Shown piece by piece: positions 46,742 to 59,400 of a stretch of DNA of 64,000 nt (position 1 is its first letter; each line of letters starts with the position of its first letter). The stretch spans positions 62,001 through 126,000 of the forward strand of contig NW_026516749.1 of NCBI RefSeq assembly GCF_025766255.1, written 5' to 3'. Origin of the DNA: Zychaea mexicana. Taxonomy: Eukaryota > Mucoromycota > Mucoromycetes > Mucorales > Lichtheimiaceae. A program made the translations under genes and the position numbers. The notes beneath the pieces are model-generated. The model was not told the DNA's origin and did no database searches. It was given only the letters and a program-made list of their open reading frames with translations.

Positions 46742-47534
46742 TATTTTGGTGCATTTATAGCTTGTGTAGCAGACCAAAACGCTCATATATGGTAAAATTT
46801 GCTAGTACTCTTGTGAATTCGAGTAAATGATATCATAAAGAAGTCATATCCGGTTTTTTTAAGAGTGGCTCGACTGCAATAGTTAAATTTCAACTACCTC
46901 GACGTTAGCCTAGTATACAGAAGCATCTATAAAAAACCCATTTCTACTTACACACTTAGCAACTACAAACTGATACGTGTCTATTCAATCATCTGGACCG
47001 GGTCCTTTGTTTACAAACATCCCAAATGCTGAGACACATGTATTTATTATCCTCCACCTTTTTTAAACTTTTTCATACTCCATATACTTCATGCATATAG
47101 CAAGCTATGATATAGTTTAAAAACGAAGGTTGAATGGTGATATACTGTAGTAGGTGATATTGACTACTTAAAATTTCGAATTTGATGGGTTCTATCTCTA
47201 AACGCAGCTGTCGATCTGACAACAGATGGCACATGTTAATCCTTTATTTGCTGCTGTTATGGGTTTTGTTTACTTATGTTTTCTTTATTAAGTACTTGGA
47301 TCTTATTTGCTTACAAACATGACGGTAATGTATTGGCCTAGGTTTAGAGGTGACACTTCCCCTTTTTTGGTGTGGTCGCTTCTAATTCTAAATGCAAACC
47401 AGGTTGTAATATGTGGGGTCCCGTAGAACAACACATGATTTGTGGATCGATTGCTTAATTGAAACCTTTCTCCTATTTCAGAAACTATAGCATTCTCTCT
47501 CGCTTTATACTCCCTCTGAACCCTTGACCTGAAC
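46742..47534. other. E2 interior, no supported gene
   Basis: No motif-bearing ORF; may contain the missing 3' exon of the gene at 46466. Confidence 0.35.
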
Positions 47535-49232
47535 ATGAACAGCTCTCCACATAAGTCAAAAACCCGTGCTTCTCGTTCATTGCATATACCTGCTTCTCGT
47601 TCATCGCACAGAGTGCAAAAGAGAAGTAAAGCACGCTCCACGAAAGTGGACGTCCCCACCATTATTAAGGGGATAAACGAGCTGAGCGTGTCTGAAACGC
47701 ATAGTGACAATAATACATCTGGTTAGTATGTCAAAACCATCTACTTTTGGCTATTCTAACCTTAAAATATAGAGAATGACGAAGATATTGCATCAAATCT
47801 TGTATGGAAGAGGAGCCAAGTAGATGGCTACTAGATACAAACGCACCAGAGCCGGGTAAGTCTGTTTTAATTGTTTCTTATTTTTCGACTACTAAATTAT
47901 ATGATATCTAGATTCAGGCGAGGTTGTGCTTTTCGTTAATGATCAGAATGCGATGATAATATTAGCGAGCAATCCGCTGATGAAATGGAAGTGGATACTG
48001 AAAACACAACCTTGTCCACTTTGAAGTCTCTTTTACCATTTATCACTTTTCGACCGCCCTCAACTGAGGATGATATATCAGCAACACAAGCGCACCAACA
48101 GCCAGTGAGCCCGTCCCATGCAAGAAAACTCGCTTGGTCAAAAAACGCCAGAGATACACAAAGAAGGAGATATTACTAGCTGTGAACCAGGTGCTAAACG
48201 GGGAATGTCGCTATCGCGAGTTGGGCGTTTGTATGGCATGCCCAAATCAACTGTTGGTGGGTACGTGCAAAAATACAATACTGGTGAACTTACATTTTCT
48301 GCAGACGATGCAAGGCCAGTAAGGCGGTCAGTCATTACCGATGCGGGCCATATATTTTTGAAAGATTTTGTAACCACCAACAACACGGCCACACTTGAGC
48401 AAATGCGCACGGCGTACCAAAAGAAGCATGATGTCATTCTTTCTTCAGCCACCATCTACCGACATCTTCTACGCAAATGCAGTTTGACTCTGAAACAGGC
48501 ACAGCGCTATCCAGTAGCGCGCACAAGCACAGAGACCAAGGAAAAGTGGGAAAACTATATGCTTGAACACATACAAGATGGTAAACTTGACTACTTGTCG
48601 AACTGTGTTTTCATCGATGAAGCGTCCTTTACTGGTACGATGACAAGAAACTCAGCTTGGTCGATTCGTGGCACAGCTGCATATGTCAACGTTCCGGCAA
48701 TGCGGACTGCATCGAAAATCTTGCTCGCAGCCATCGGCCATACTGGCCTTGTCGAGGCTACCATTAGAACAGCAAAGGAGGAACAAAGGCAGTAGATTTT
48801 CTGGCTTTCCTCGGAAGTGTGATGGATAATCTTGACAAGGAAGAAAACCATGGGTATTACCTTGTCTGTGATAATGCGCCAATCCATACACCGGCATATA
48901 TCACGCAAGCAGTAGAAGAGCGCGGATACCACCTTGTCTTCCTTCCCCCCTACTCTCCCTTTCTAAACCCAATCGAAGAGTTCTTTTCAAAGGTAAAAAA
49001 CCTTTACAAACAGGCGATCATCAAGGATGACGCCGAAAATGACGCACCAGCAGAAGGCCAGACTACAGAAGATCAGCCAACAGAAGATCAGCCAACAGAA
49101 GAGAAAACTCCGGATTGGAAGAAACGTCTGATCAATGCAATCGGCCGCGTCCCAGTGAAAGATTATATTGCATGGATCACGCACTCCACCACTTTCTTTC
49201 CCCGTTGCCTTGCAAAAGAAGACAACCTTTAA
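47535..49232 (+). pseudogene. E2 DD34E transposase, frameshifted
   Basis: First exon from ATG 47535 ('MNSSPHKSKTRASRSLHIPA', basic, ending at 47721 before GTTAGT). Short exons follow near 47773-47858 and from about 47912. The HTH ('QRYTKKEILLAVN...GMSLSRVGRLYGMPKSTV') is split by a frameshift near 48185. The catalytic domain has 'CVFIDEASFTGTMTRNSAW' (first Asp). A frameshift near 48785 precedes 'GTKAVDFLAFLGSVMDNL', then 'YLVCDNAPIHTPAYI' (second Asp) and 'PPYSPFLNPIEEFFSKVK' (Glu, 34 residues on). It ends 'FFPRCLAKEDNL', like the E1 transposase end ('FVPRCIEGEKML'). The triad is intact but the gene is broken at least twice. An Asp/Glu/Thr repeat (EDQPTEDQPTEE) sits after the triad. Confidence 0.8.
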
Positions 49233-49342
49233 TTAAATACCTCATTTCCTGAGCTTCTCTTTTATTATCTCTCTATATGCCCTTTTCTTCTCGTAATTCT
49301 ATTTCCTCTTATCCATCTTCATCTCTTTTCTACTTTTCCATC

Positions 49343-49584
49343 ATGCTCATCACGCCCTTGTCGCGGAACTCTCGAAACAAGGAACATGTAGGCGCAGAAC
49401 CTGAAACGCCAGCAGCTCAACTTATACAGGTGACTGTCGCACATTTATAATCCAATTTTTTTGAATGTTTATCTTCTTCTGTTAGAGTAATCCAGTGCGT
49501 TCGGGAGAGATATGGTTCTTGTTGTTTGTACAGCAGCAGCAGGAGAAAGAGAAACAGAAACGACGCTTTGCTTTGACGAGATAG
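49343..49584 (+). CDS. E2 small two-exon protein (about 61 aa), unrecognised
   Basis: Exon 1 is 49343-49429 and exon 2 is 49486-49584 (intron GTGACT...GTTAG, 56 bp). The product starts 'MLITPLSRNSRNKEHVGAEP' and ends 'FVQQQQEKEKQKRRFALTR'. The two exons join in phase 0 and stay open. The small size means chance cannot be excluded. It converges with the gene at 49626-50194 (their stops are about 40 bp apart). Confidence 0.4.
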
Positions 49585-49625
49585 GTGTTTTTATACAATT
49601 ATAGAGTAGCCCAATAAAGAAACGC

Positions 49626-50194
49626 CTAAAGAACTCTATAGTACACACTCCTCTGTGCATGTGTCCTTGTCGCAGGTCTTCTGTTTCTAACTTCTGACAC
49701 TACTCTTCCGTGTGGTCCCAACGAAGACCAAGGAATAACTCTGTACTTCAGCACTGTTATCTCCTCCTTCGCCACTGCTTCTTTGTCCTTCTCTACTACT
49801 TCTTTGTCCTTTGTTAATGCTGCATCCACTAAATGCGTGCTTGCAACGGGAACTTCTTCACAGATGTTGGGGGCTACAGAGAATATCAGAAAACATAGAG
49901 CATTATAAAATTGGCCAGTATATCAATCATAGTACCAGTTTCCAAAGTTAGGCTCCGTATCGCTTCAGTTACAAGGGCAATTGGACTAGGAGCTCGGTCT
50001 TCATCGTTAAGAGCGGTGGATGTTTTGGCTTGTTGCTTAGCGATATATTTTTTCAAGGACTTCAGTCCACGTGCAGCTTCTTCGATTTGCTCCTTAGTCG
50101 GCCTCGGTTTTGTCACAGATCCTTTCCTTGCCGAAGCCTTTCTCTTTTGCTGTTGCTGCTGTTTTGGAGATGATTGCTTCTTGACCTTTGCCAT
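49626..50194 (-). CDS. E2 basic two-exon protein (about 168 aa), intact, unrecognised
   Basis: Exon 1 is 50194-49936 and exon 2 is 49873-49626 (intron GTACTA...TGTAG, 62 bp). Starts 'MAKVKKQSSPKQQQQQKRKA', a Lys/Gln-rich tail. The helical 'KEQIEEAARGLKSLKKYIAK' and 'ALVTEAIRSLTLET' follow. Exon 2 gives 'LTKDKEVVEKDKEAVAKEEI', then 'YRVIPWSSLGPHGRVVSEVR' and a basic end. No known domain. Intact frame across the splice and strong charge suggest a real nucleic-acid-associated protein. Located at the inner edge of the right arm. Confidence 0.6.
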
Positions 50195-50857
50195 TATAGA
50201 GCACGGATGGACTTTGGGAGAAAGAGGCAAACAAAAATTTTATCGGAAATCACATGCATATAAAAGCTGTAATACGCAGGCATCCTTTTCCTTTTACTAT
50301 CATCTACACCCACATTACATGATGACGACTATGACGCCGGTCATTTGTTTTCATACTTGTATGCACACGCACATCATCATCATCATCATCATAATGATGG
50401 TCACCTCTTTTTTTACTGTGTGTACATACATTAATGCGATAATAATTATATTTCTTATGATGCATACAAACCACCACAGGAATAATCCTCCTCTGCAATT
50501 CACTGTACTTGCACACACACGATGGCAACGACGATTACCTTTTTCCTTTTGCATATACCAACAACATTGCCGGTCCTGATTGATAAAGTAGTTATATATA
50601 TTGATGGATGGAATGTGATTATATTATTGTTATTGCAGATGTTATGGTTGCTAAAAAAAAGTAAAAGATCATACATTATGCCGTCATCATATCTCAGTTG
50701 TCTGCATTACGGGTGTAAGATGGGATTGAATGTCATTACAAGTGCTTCTTAGAACCTATAGATATGGTTGGGAACGGCGATGATTATATGGCAGGGACAG
50801 AAAAGAAAAGGCGTATGTTGTTTTGAAGGAGGAAGTTTCTTTGCTATTACAACAACT

Positions 50858-51088
50858 ATGAACAAGCGACAAGTTACTACCCTTGACAACATTCGCAACG
50901 CTCTCTCTCACTCGACTGTACCTGGCGTTCTTGCACTCATTCCTGATGAAATCGTGTGCGTTCCTGCTGCTCAATGGCAGATCTTCAAGGATCGCATCTC
51001 GGAATTGTGTGGATACAAATGGGCTCACAAACGCGAGACTGTGAATGGCACCAGACGCTCTGCCACGCAATGTCAAAAATTACAATAA
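50858..51088 (+). CDS. E2 arm gene, right copy (76 aa), intact, unrecognised
   Basis: Starts 'MNKRQVTTLDNIRNALSHST', continues 'LIPDEIVCVPAAQWQIFKDR' and ends in a basic stretch ('KWAHKRETVNGTRRSATQC'). An in-frame upstream ATG at 50768 would add 30 residues. It lies in the long inverted repeat and is transcribed outward. No family is recognised. The mirrored copy at 41250-41480 differs by few bases but has a stop in place of the Trp of 'AAQWQIF'. Small size keeps the call tentative. Confidence 0.45.
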   Translation: MNKRQVTTLDNIRNALSHSTVPGVLALIPDEIVCVPAAQWQIFKDRISELCGYKWAHKRETVNGTRRSATQCQKLQ

Positions 51089-52199
51089 CCATCCGTATCC
51101 ACGAAACAACATCCTTCGCACTTGTATAACTCTTGTAAAACCTTCTTTGTTATCTTTCTTATATAACGGTCATCATACTTTATTTTCATCCAATCCACAT
51201 CAACACAAAAGGAAAGAAACCCGTCAGTTATCCTTCCAGCTATCTACAGCTCATTTATCCATCAAGACCGGCGATGTTAATGTTGGTATATGCAAAAGGA
51301 GCAAAGTAATCGCGTCAGGTTGTATGTTTTGCAAGCCAATGGCGGATCAGCGTCATGTTGTATATAATTGTGTTTGAGTAATGGAGAAAAAGATTGTTGC
51401 GTCGTTGTTGTTGTGAGTACGAATCGATTATGCGAGTCGAAGACGATGTTGTATTACGCACGTAAGTTTTAAGTTGGAATGGTGCAAGATGGTGCATCAA
51501 GTATATACAGAGAAAAAGAGAAAGAAACAGTAATTCTGAATGAGCATATGTCCACTAAAGCTATACCCCAAGCACAACCGATAACCTTTTCCTTCCCTTG
51601 TTCACTTACCCGGCGTTTTTTGAGCAGTAACGGCGGTCTACTCCTTACAAATCTTGAGCACGTGCTTTTTTTAAGAAAACAATTACCTTCATTTCGTTTT
51701 TCAAGAAATCTGTGGATTGTGCCGTTTTGTTTCTATTCATCGTGAAGAGAGTAGGAGCCATTTACAAGTGTGCGTCGCAGCTGTTGATTTGCAAGGCGAA
51801 TGGTAATGAGAAAAAAAAAACGGATCTTTGGTTGTTGTTGTTTTTTCCTCCCTGCTTCCGCTAACAAACCCCACACTTTCCACCTACCTCAGCCACCACC
51901 CTCCAATTTAACGTTCAGACGCTGTTCCCACAGTAAAATAGTAGGCTTGTGCACACAGTGAGTCTCTAACGCACTCTTGCCATTTCCTGTACGTTAGCCT
52001 GAAAGCTTCCTATCACGAGTGAAACAGCCATACTATATCTTACTTGACTTTGGCTTTGTACTACTTAACTTTTATTATGTCTTGACTTGAATTTAAAATC
52101 TTAAGTACTTACAAATTCTGCTGATCTGCTCTGCTACACTTAATATATTATCTACTTCTTCAACTTTTTTGAAGTCTTAGTTGACTAAAACTATGTCCA

Positions 52200-52575
52200 G
52201 GCTGACTGTTATTATGTCTAGGTTGTCTATTATTTGTGTTTGGATTGATTATTATTCTTGTCCAGATTGATTTTCATTAATGTACAGATTGATTATTATC
52301 TTGTCCAGATTGATTTTACTCATGTCCAGATTGATTTTAATTCATGTCCAGGTCGATCCTTATTCATGTCCAGATCAATCTTTATTCATGTCCAGCTCGA
52401 TTTTCATTCATGTCCAGCTCGATTTTTATTCATGTCTAGATCGATTTTCATTCATGTCCAGCTCGATTTTCATTCATGTCCAGCTCGATTTTCATTCATG
52501 TCCAGCTCGATTTTCATTCATGTCCAGTTCGATTTTCATTCATGTCCACTCAGATTAACATTCATATCCACTCTG
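52200..52575. repeat. E2 right subterminal array of about 20-bp units
   Basis: Mirror of 39620-40130 with fewer inner units; 'TTCATGTCCAGCTCGATTTT' is the commonest form. Confidence 0.9.
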
Positions 52576-52619
52576 CCTAAATAAAAGTTCAAACGTCCGC
52601 TAGGAGATGAAAAATCCTG

Positions 52620-53270
52620 TATAATGAAAAGTCCGACTCAATTAATAGGTTGTGGAGATATAAGCCATTTATTATTGAGCAAAGGCAATCTGTACTAAGT
52701 ATGCCCAGTATACCCCAGGTATACCCCAGGTATACTCATAATTTTTATTTGATCTTTGGATAAAGAAATGGTACAGGAACACGATTTGTTATGATGAAAA
52801 GTTCTACTTCATTAATAAGTTGTGGAGATATAAGCCATTTACTATTGAGCAAAGGGTAATCCCTACTAAGTATGCCTGGTATACCCAGGTATACCCCAGG
52901 TATACTCAAAATCTTTATTTGATATTTGGATACCAAAACGGTCCAGGAACACAATTTATTATAATGAAAAGTCCGACTCAATTAATAGGTTGTGGAGATA
53001 TAAGCCATTTATTATTGAGCAAAGGCAATCTGTACTAAGTATGCCCAGTATACCCTAGGTATACCCCAGGTATACTCATACTGTTTATTTGATCTTTGGA
53101 TAAAGAAATGGTCCAGGAACACGATTTACTATGATGAAAAGTCCTACTTCATTAATACGTTGTAGAGATGTAAGCCATTTAATATTGAGCAAAGGGTAAT
53201 CTCAACTAAGTATGCCTAGTAGACCTAGGTCTACCCCAACGTTTTTTATAAAGTATAAATCCATTTGATA
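52620..53270. repeat. 170-bp satellite, about four units
   Basis: 'TGTGGAGATATAAGCCATTT' or variants recur at 52651, 52821, 52991 and 53161, exactly 170 bp apart. Each unit includes 'CCAGGTATACCCCAGGTATA', in which GTATAC palindromes are spaced about 10 bp apart. LINE copy 2 and E2 both lie in this repeat, so the original array was continuous with 33885-34035 and 39433-39566. Confidence 0.95.
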
Positions 53271-53448
53271 AGTAAAATATATTTGAGAATATAAGAATAG
53301 AAAGGGATAAGAGTCAAAAAGAGAGAAAGGGATACAAGATAAAAGAGACAAGAGAGATCTAATATAAAAGATAAAAAGGGGAGCAGAGAAGAAGATATAA
53401 TAATAGTATATATAAAAAATCGAAAAGAGGAGAGAAGAGAGGTAAAGG
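53271..53448. other. Purine-rich stretch
   Basis: About 170 bp almost all A and G on the plus strand ('GAGAGAAAGGGATACAAGAT'). No gene. Confidence 0.6.
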
Positions 53449-53450
53449 TT

Positions 53451-56400
53451 CTATGTGATGAAGAAGTGTGATAAAACTATATGGCCTAAATACATAGCGT
53501 TATTTGGATATGTATGGGGCCCAGCAGCTATAAGCCAATAGGCAAAGTCTTGTTGTATTTCGATTGCCGTAAGGTGGTTTTTGCTATAGCCAGCTTGGCG
53601 TATGAATTGGGGCTTACGCCGATAGGCTGCCCAGCAGAGACAGTACAAAAGGTCCTCATATGAACCACTACAGTTCGACTAGTTACCATCATGGAAGATG
53701 GTTTGGTTCCACTGGTTAGGCATAAGGCATTTCTTACAAAAGCCCTCCCTTACTGGTTTTATACATGCTGGGTTAGAGACATAGTGGTCACCAAAGCAAC
53801 GGAAACATTGACCAATATGAGCAATGCACTGGAGAGAGGTTGTATGCTCACTTTCGGCTATGCCAAAAGTAAACAAGCAAGGTATGCAGTGATCCTTGGC
53901 TATCATCATAACTGACTTGAAATTGTCAGCATCCGATATATACTTTCTCTTTCGAGAAAGACCAAGATATGCATCAGTAGGGGTTGGCTAAGGAAGGGTG
54001 TATTGATTAGTACTAATGCTGACAGAGTAATTACAAAGAAGACTTTGTATATACGTACAATCGATGGTGGTGTGTGATCGATAATCCAATCAGTTGAAGG
54101 GCGGACAGTAGTTGATGGAGGGAGAGGAGAATCTATATGTAGGTTAGAGCACCTGCAGTGGTCGCTGTTAAGAACCTGTTATGTTAAATTTAACAGTTTA
54201 TTTAACAGCCAGACCTTGCAGCGGTTGCTGTTAACGTCCTGTTAAATTTAACAGCCCGAACAAAAACTGTTAAGATGGATAATCAGTAATAGTAAAATAT
54301 CCAAATAAGTTATATATAGAAAATATTATGTAGTTTATTATTTGAAATAGATATTTTATATATTTATATTTATATATTAAAATTGTTGATAAAAAAAAAT
54401 ACTTAGAAAAAAATATTATAATTTATTTATTATTTATCTTCATGTTTAATTTTCTTTTAGATTTAAAAAAATAAGTTTTTTGTTTTATAATTATAATTTT
54501 GTTTTGTAGGATAATATTAAATTAGTAAAAAATAAAACACAATATATTAATTAGTGGTGGCGGAATAGTAATGAGCATATCCCTTCTTTAGGCAAGGAAA
54601 ACTTGGACGCAGCCTAACTTGACAATGATATTTAGAGATGGAAGGTTGCAGAGGGAGGCAAGCCTTCCATAGGTAATTAACATTACCAACACCTTCCTTC
54701 AAATTAGAATTAAAAAAATATATATAAATAACCATTTATTCATCTAAATTTAACAGTTTCTTGAATCGAGAAAAAGGACTTGAAAAATAAAGCTATATCT
54801 CACTTCATTCTTTGTTTGTATTCTTCAAATTGAACAACGCTACTTCTAACGCTACTCGCCTGTCTGACGTTTCTACCGCTGCCCCCTGCTCAGGAGAAAG
54901 GGCAAAGCTTTCATTAAAACCAACGACGTGTGAAGTTAACAACTTCGTAACAGTAACCGCTGCATGAAATGCCCTGTTAAGCTGTTACGCACTGTTAAGC
55001 GGGCTGTTAAACTCTGAAATTTAACAGTTTCGTAACAGCGACTGCTGCAGGTGCTCTTAGAAGCTTAAGTATCATTGAGAGCATTAATGATTCAAGTACT
55101 GAAAAGAAATGTGTATATACCTTTGATTTTTTGGCAATAAGAGCAAAGCTCGACATTACCGTACCCAAAGCAGTTAGTAACTTGAGAGTCTAAAGACTCT
55201 GCAAGTATCTGCCGGATGCACTTTGATGCTAAAATGACATCGTTGAATGCTTGCCACGGGGATAGGTGCCGCCTTACTCTTTTCAGACTTTGTATTTGTC
55301 TTTGTTGGCGTTCAACGTCAACAAAGTACAGACACCGAGCAGGAGAACCATTGCGACCAGCGCGATCAGTTTCTTGAGCATAATCAAGGATTGATGCAGA
55401 GCCGCCAAGGTGAATTACCATCGAGATGGTAGAGCAATCGATACCGGCGCCAAATGCACTTGTTGCAACCATAGTCTTTAGATCGCCGGAAACAAAGGCA
55501 GTGGTTCTTTCATGTTTTTCTTCCACTGAAAGATTACGATGGAAGTATGATATTTTTCTGGCTTGGTGTGGTAGTGCTTGTTTAAGCTTGTTGCTGATGG
55601 ATGTTGTTGCATCTACTGCAGAGCAGTAGATGATCGTTGAAGATGGTGATGATGATGGTAAATACTGAGCTTGTAGGTGTGATATTGCCGCAGCTTGCGG
55701 AGTAGTGGTGTTGATGATTTGATAACAGAGGTTTGGTCGCATTGACGGCTGTCGTATGATTGAAAGGTCTGCGCCAAACATGTCATGTAAGTCGGATTCG
55801 AATGATAGTGGAATTGTTACAGATAAAAGAAGGAATGGTACGGTGAGTGAACGGAGGAAAATGAGTGTATATAATGCCGGACGGAATGAACGCCATGTGA
55901 TTGCTGTATGCACCTCATCAATTACGACTCGGGCTAGCTGGTTATGGTCGTTGATTTGCTGCACAAGGTTGAGGAACCGTTGACTGCTAGCATGTTCAAC
56001 TTGGACGATGATGATGTTAGGCAAGGGGTGCTGTATAGTGATATCTGGAGTATATTCTATTACAGACAACCCAGCTTGCTGAATCCGGCGTTTCATATCA
56101 GCCAAAAGTGCGACAAGTGGGACAACGACGACAGTAGTCAAGTGCGGCTCTACTAGGGCAGGAACGAGGAATAGCAGGGACTTACCAGAGCCAGTTGGTT
56201 GGATAGCAAGTATGCTAGATTTGCGGGAGATGACGGTGGTAATGAGCTGTGCCTGTTCAAAGGAGCGGAAGGAAGGCGACAGCGAGTTGGTGGCTTTACC
56301 AAGTGCGTTAAGCAGCTGTGGTGTGATAAATGTGCCTATGTAGAGATCAATATTAATTATGATTTTACATGTAAGGTTGATAAAAAAAAAGATATACCTT

Positions 56401-59400
56401 GCTGAGGTGCTGGTGATGCGGAAGTGGTTGTTGACTGGCGCCTATCCAAGTCATTTTGCACTTACAAACGGTGTTGCATCTCGAGCAATGCAACGTTCTC
56501 AGCAGCAGCAACATTTGCCAGAAATTGTCCGTGTTGGACAGCAACTCTATCCTGCTCTGCCTGCAGAATAGCACCTGGAAAGAGATGACGCCCAGGGCGG
56601 ACACCTGCAATAGAAGAATGGTGAATATATCAATGAATGGTTGTGAAATTATAAGGACGTAGATAACATACCAAGAAAATCATGCCACATTTCAGAAGCA
56701 ATAAAATACTCTTCTATTGCTACTGAAGAAAGTGCTTTTGAGTCGGTCGATGCTTGTGCGTAGTTATGTGCGGGAGTTCTGGACGAGTGGCCTGCCTGCA
56801 GGTCCACTGTATAATTTGAGCCATGATGAGCCAGCAAATGTTGGATGTGATATCTTGAAAATGCGACTGATACATGGCGGTAATCTTGGAAACTCAGACG
56901 AGAAGGAAGGAGTTGATGCCAGCGGGCTTGAAAATATGTGCGGAGAAGGTCGGCTGACATTTTTACGCCATTGCGCACAAAGAAGTATGCCATCGTATCA
57001 AGCATTTTTTGGTCGGAATTTGAGCATTCATAAATGAAGAGGCTAGTGAAATAAATAGAGTTAGACATTGCATGGTAGACTTTTAAAATGTAAATACCTT
57101 TCTATGGGACGGATGAAGGTGATATACTTAAGAAACAAGCGGATAAGAGAGTGAGGGATAAAACGGGCAATTGCTTGGTCACGTTGTTTAATATTACGAG
57201 TTTTTTGGTATGTTGTAAGAAGCATCAATGTTTGATGTTCATTTGACCAGTATAAGTTGCGTGTTGCGTGTGTCGTGTTTTGTAGTAAAGTGCCTTCTAG
57301 CTCTGTGGCCCGAGCTGTTTGGCCATATGTGAGGTGCATGAGCATAAACAAATCACGTTGGATTTGTTCAGCTGTTGTGATGTTTTAATGGCGGATATAT
57401 TGTATGTTGTTTTGTTGTTTGTTATATGTTGAATATAATGACGGGATAAGTGTGGGGTCGTGTGTATGTGATGGAGGATGTGGCCGAATTGCTGCCGGAG
57501 GTTGTTCTTTGGGTCGGTGAAAAATGAAAAATGAATAGTTGATGGTTCGATTGTTGAAATCGTCGTATAAATGGATTGGTTTGTTGTTGCGGAATTGAAG
57601 GAGATTGTCAAGGTCGATGTTAAAGGTGAGTTTGTTGATGTTTTGCTGTATACTGGTTCTTAAGTTGGTGACTAGGAGACGCAAATCATGTACATGAATG
57701 CGCTCGTTTGTTTCGACCATAGCAAGTGACAGATGGTTTGTGTGTGGTGTCCATATTATTTTGTCAGTGACAAACTCTGACGAGTCAGAGATTGATGCAA
57801 TCCAGCTGTATTCGGCAATAGCAGCATATGCAGACGACTTACCATCGATCAAGTAATCTTGGTAATTTGTGGTAAAGCTAAAAAAGAGTTTGTTATGCAA
57901 GTGTGGAAGGTTTAATGTAGAATGGAAAAAGCAAAGAACTTACACTGTAATTAAGTTTTGATTTGTATGGCGTGTGTAAATATCGTTAAGTAAAAGTAAG
58001 CGGAACCAGTACTTGACTTGGGAGATTAAAGGTGCAATAGAGGTTACGTCTTTAAATTGCCCATTAAACTACAAGGATGAAGCAATGATGAAACGAGCAA
58101 TAGTATATCCATTGGTTGCGACATCGAAACGTTTTTCTTCTTTCAATAATGCTATCCACAATTTACAGATTTCTGATTCAATCTGTGCGGCGGTGTGTGA
58201 TGACAATTGGGCTGGATTGACATTTGCGGACAGTGTTGCGCTATTGGTGAGTATGGTAGAAATAGTGGAAGACCAGGTACCCAAAACAAAAGACCAGTGA
58301 GGAGAACGACAGATGCGAAGTAAGAAGGTTAATAGATTGGCGCCAGTTTGGGTATACCGTTGGATAGTGGGCCGCTCAAGTTGATTGAATCCATGATCAG
58401 GGAGTGGTTCGGAGAGCCTAAAGAAAAGCAAATAAGTTAGAGTGGATGACTGAAACATAGTAGATAGTTTCGACACTTACTTTTTCTGTTTAAGATAACG
58501 ACGAAGGGTATAGTCTTTTTCGTGAATAGAGTTGTGCAGGCGGACAAAAAGCTACTTATTAACTTTTGCTACAACTTTTAGTACATTTTCCTCTGCATGG
58601 ATTTTCTTTGTTAAATCATAGATAGTGACAGGGATGTTTCTTGATGTGCGATTAGGATGTTGTTGTTGGTGTTGGTTGTATGCTATAAAGAGAATAGTGA
58701 GCAAGTTGACAATGCTATAAATGTAGAATAGCTATCAAAGTAAAAAGAAAGTACCTGTTTTCCACTGTTCGACAATGTCATACCACTTTGTGTGAACAAA
58801 AAACCATGGGATCAGCTTACAGTCGGTATCAATGTTTGACGTTTGGCCAAAGGCAGGTTCCAGACGAGTAAAAGCATTGGCAATGATTTCATGGTTGCTT
58901 AATAATGAAACATCTGGTGCAGGTACAGTAACAGTTGGTTGCTCAGTTGGTGCAGCTACTGGCAAATCATAGTTTTGACAGTGGCGCTGCATTACTTGAA
59001 AGTGGGTAGTTTTGAACCCACAATGGCATTGGACATATCGCTTAGCATCGACAAGAAGTGCAGTTACGTTTCCTATAAAGTCATCAATATTTCAATGTAA
59101 TATAAAAGGTAAACATCATAGGAAGGATACATACCGTTATTGTTGGGATACTTGACATTTACTTTTTTCTGGTGTGTTTTGCGAATGTGTCGCTTACGAG
59201 CAGATTTTGAAGAAAAATATAAATTACACTCTTCAATTCCACAAAGAACACCTGAATGCTGTGTAGGTTGCGATGTACCCGGCTCTGTACTGTCGCTTTC
59301 AGTACCGCTGTTGTTGCTAGATTCACTTTCTGAACCACTAGATGTTGAGGAATGTGCTGAACGACTAGGGTTATAGTTACTGCCGCTATCATGTATGTTT

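Larger units (their letters stand above)
39567..52619. mobile_element. Element E2: 13.05-kb transposon with 2.3-2.5-kb inverted ends
   Basis: Begins CAGGATTTTTCATCTCC at 39567 and ends with its complement at 52619. TA flanks both sides (39565-39566 and 52620-52621). Removing the element and one TA restores an intact 170-bp satellite junction ('AATTTATTA' + 'TAATGAAAAG'), identical to the uninterrupted unit at 52945-52970. The first 11 bp are the same as in E1. The arms (39567-42040 and 50287-52619) are nearly identical. The interior carries a degenerate transposase, a second DD34E transposase pseudogene, an HTH gene and small basic genes. Same family as E1 by ends, duplication and gene types, but twice as long. 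Confidence 0.9.
50287..52619 (-). repeat. E2 right long terminal inverted repeat (2333 bp)
   Basis: Mirror image of 39567-42040. Contains the better-preserved copy of the arm gene (50858-51088). Confidence 0.93.

Noticed and set aside
39567..52619. The 13-kb inverted repeat as an assembly artefact
   Set aside because: The arms differ by substitutions and by 141 bp of array length, and a TA duplication with a clean empty site is present. Long reads would still be worthwhile.
39567..52619. Maverick/Polinton or a large viral insertion for E2
   Set aside because: No polymerase B, integrase, protease, ATPase or capsid-like protein; duplication is 2 bp (TA), not 6.
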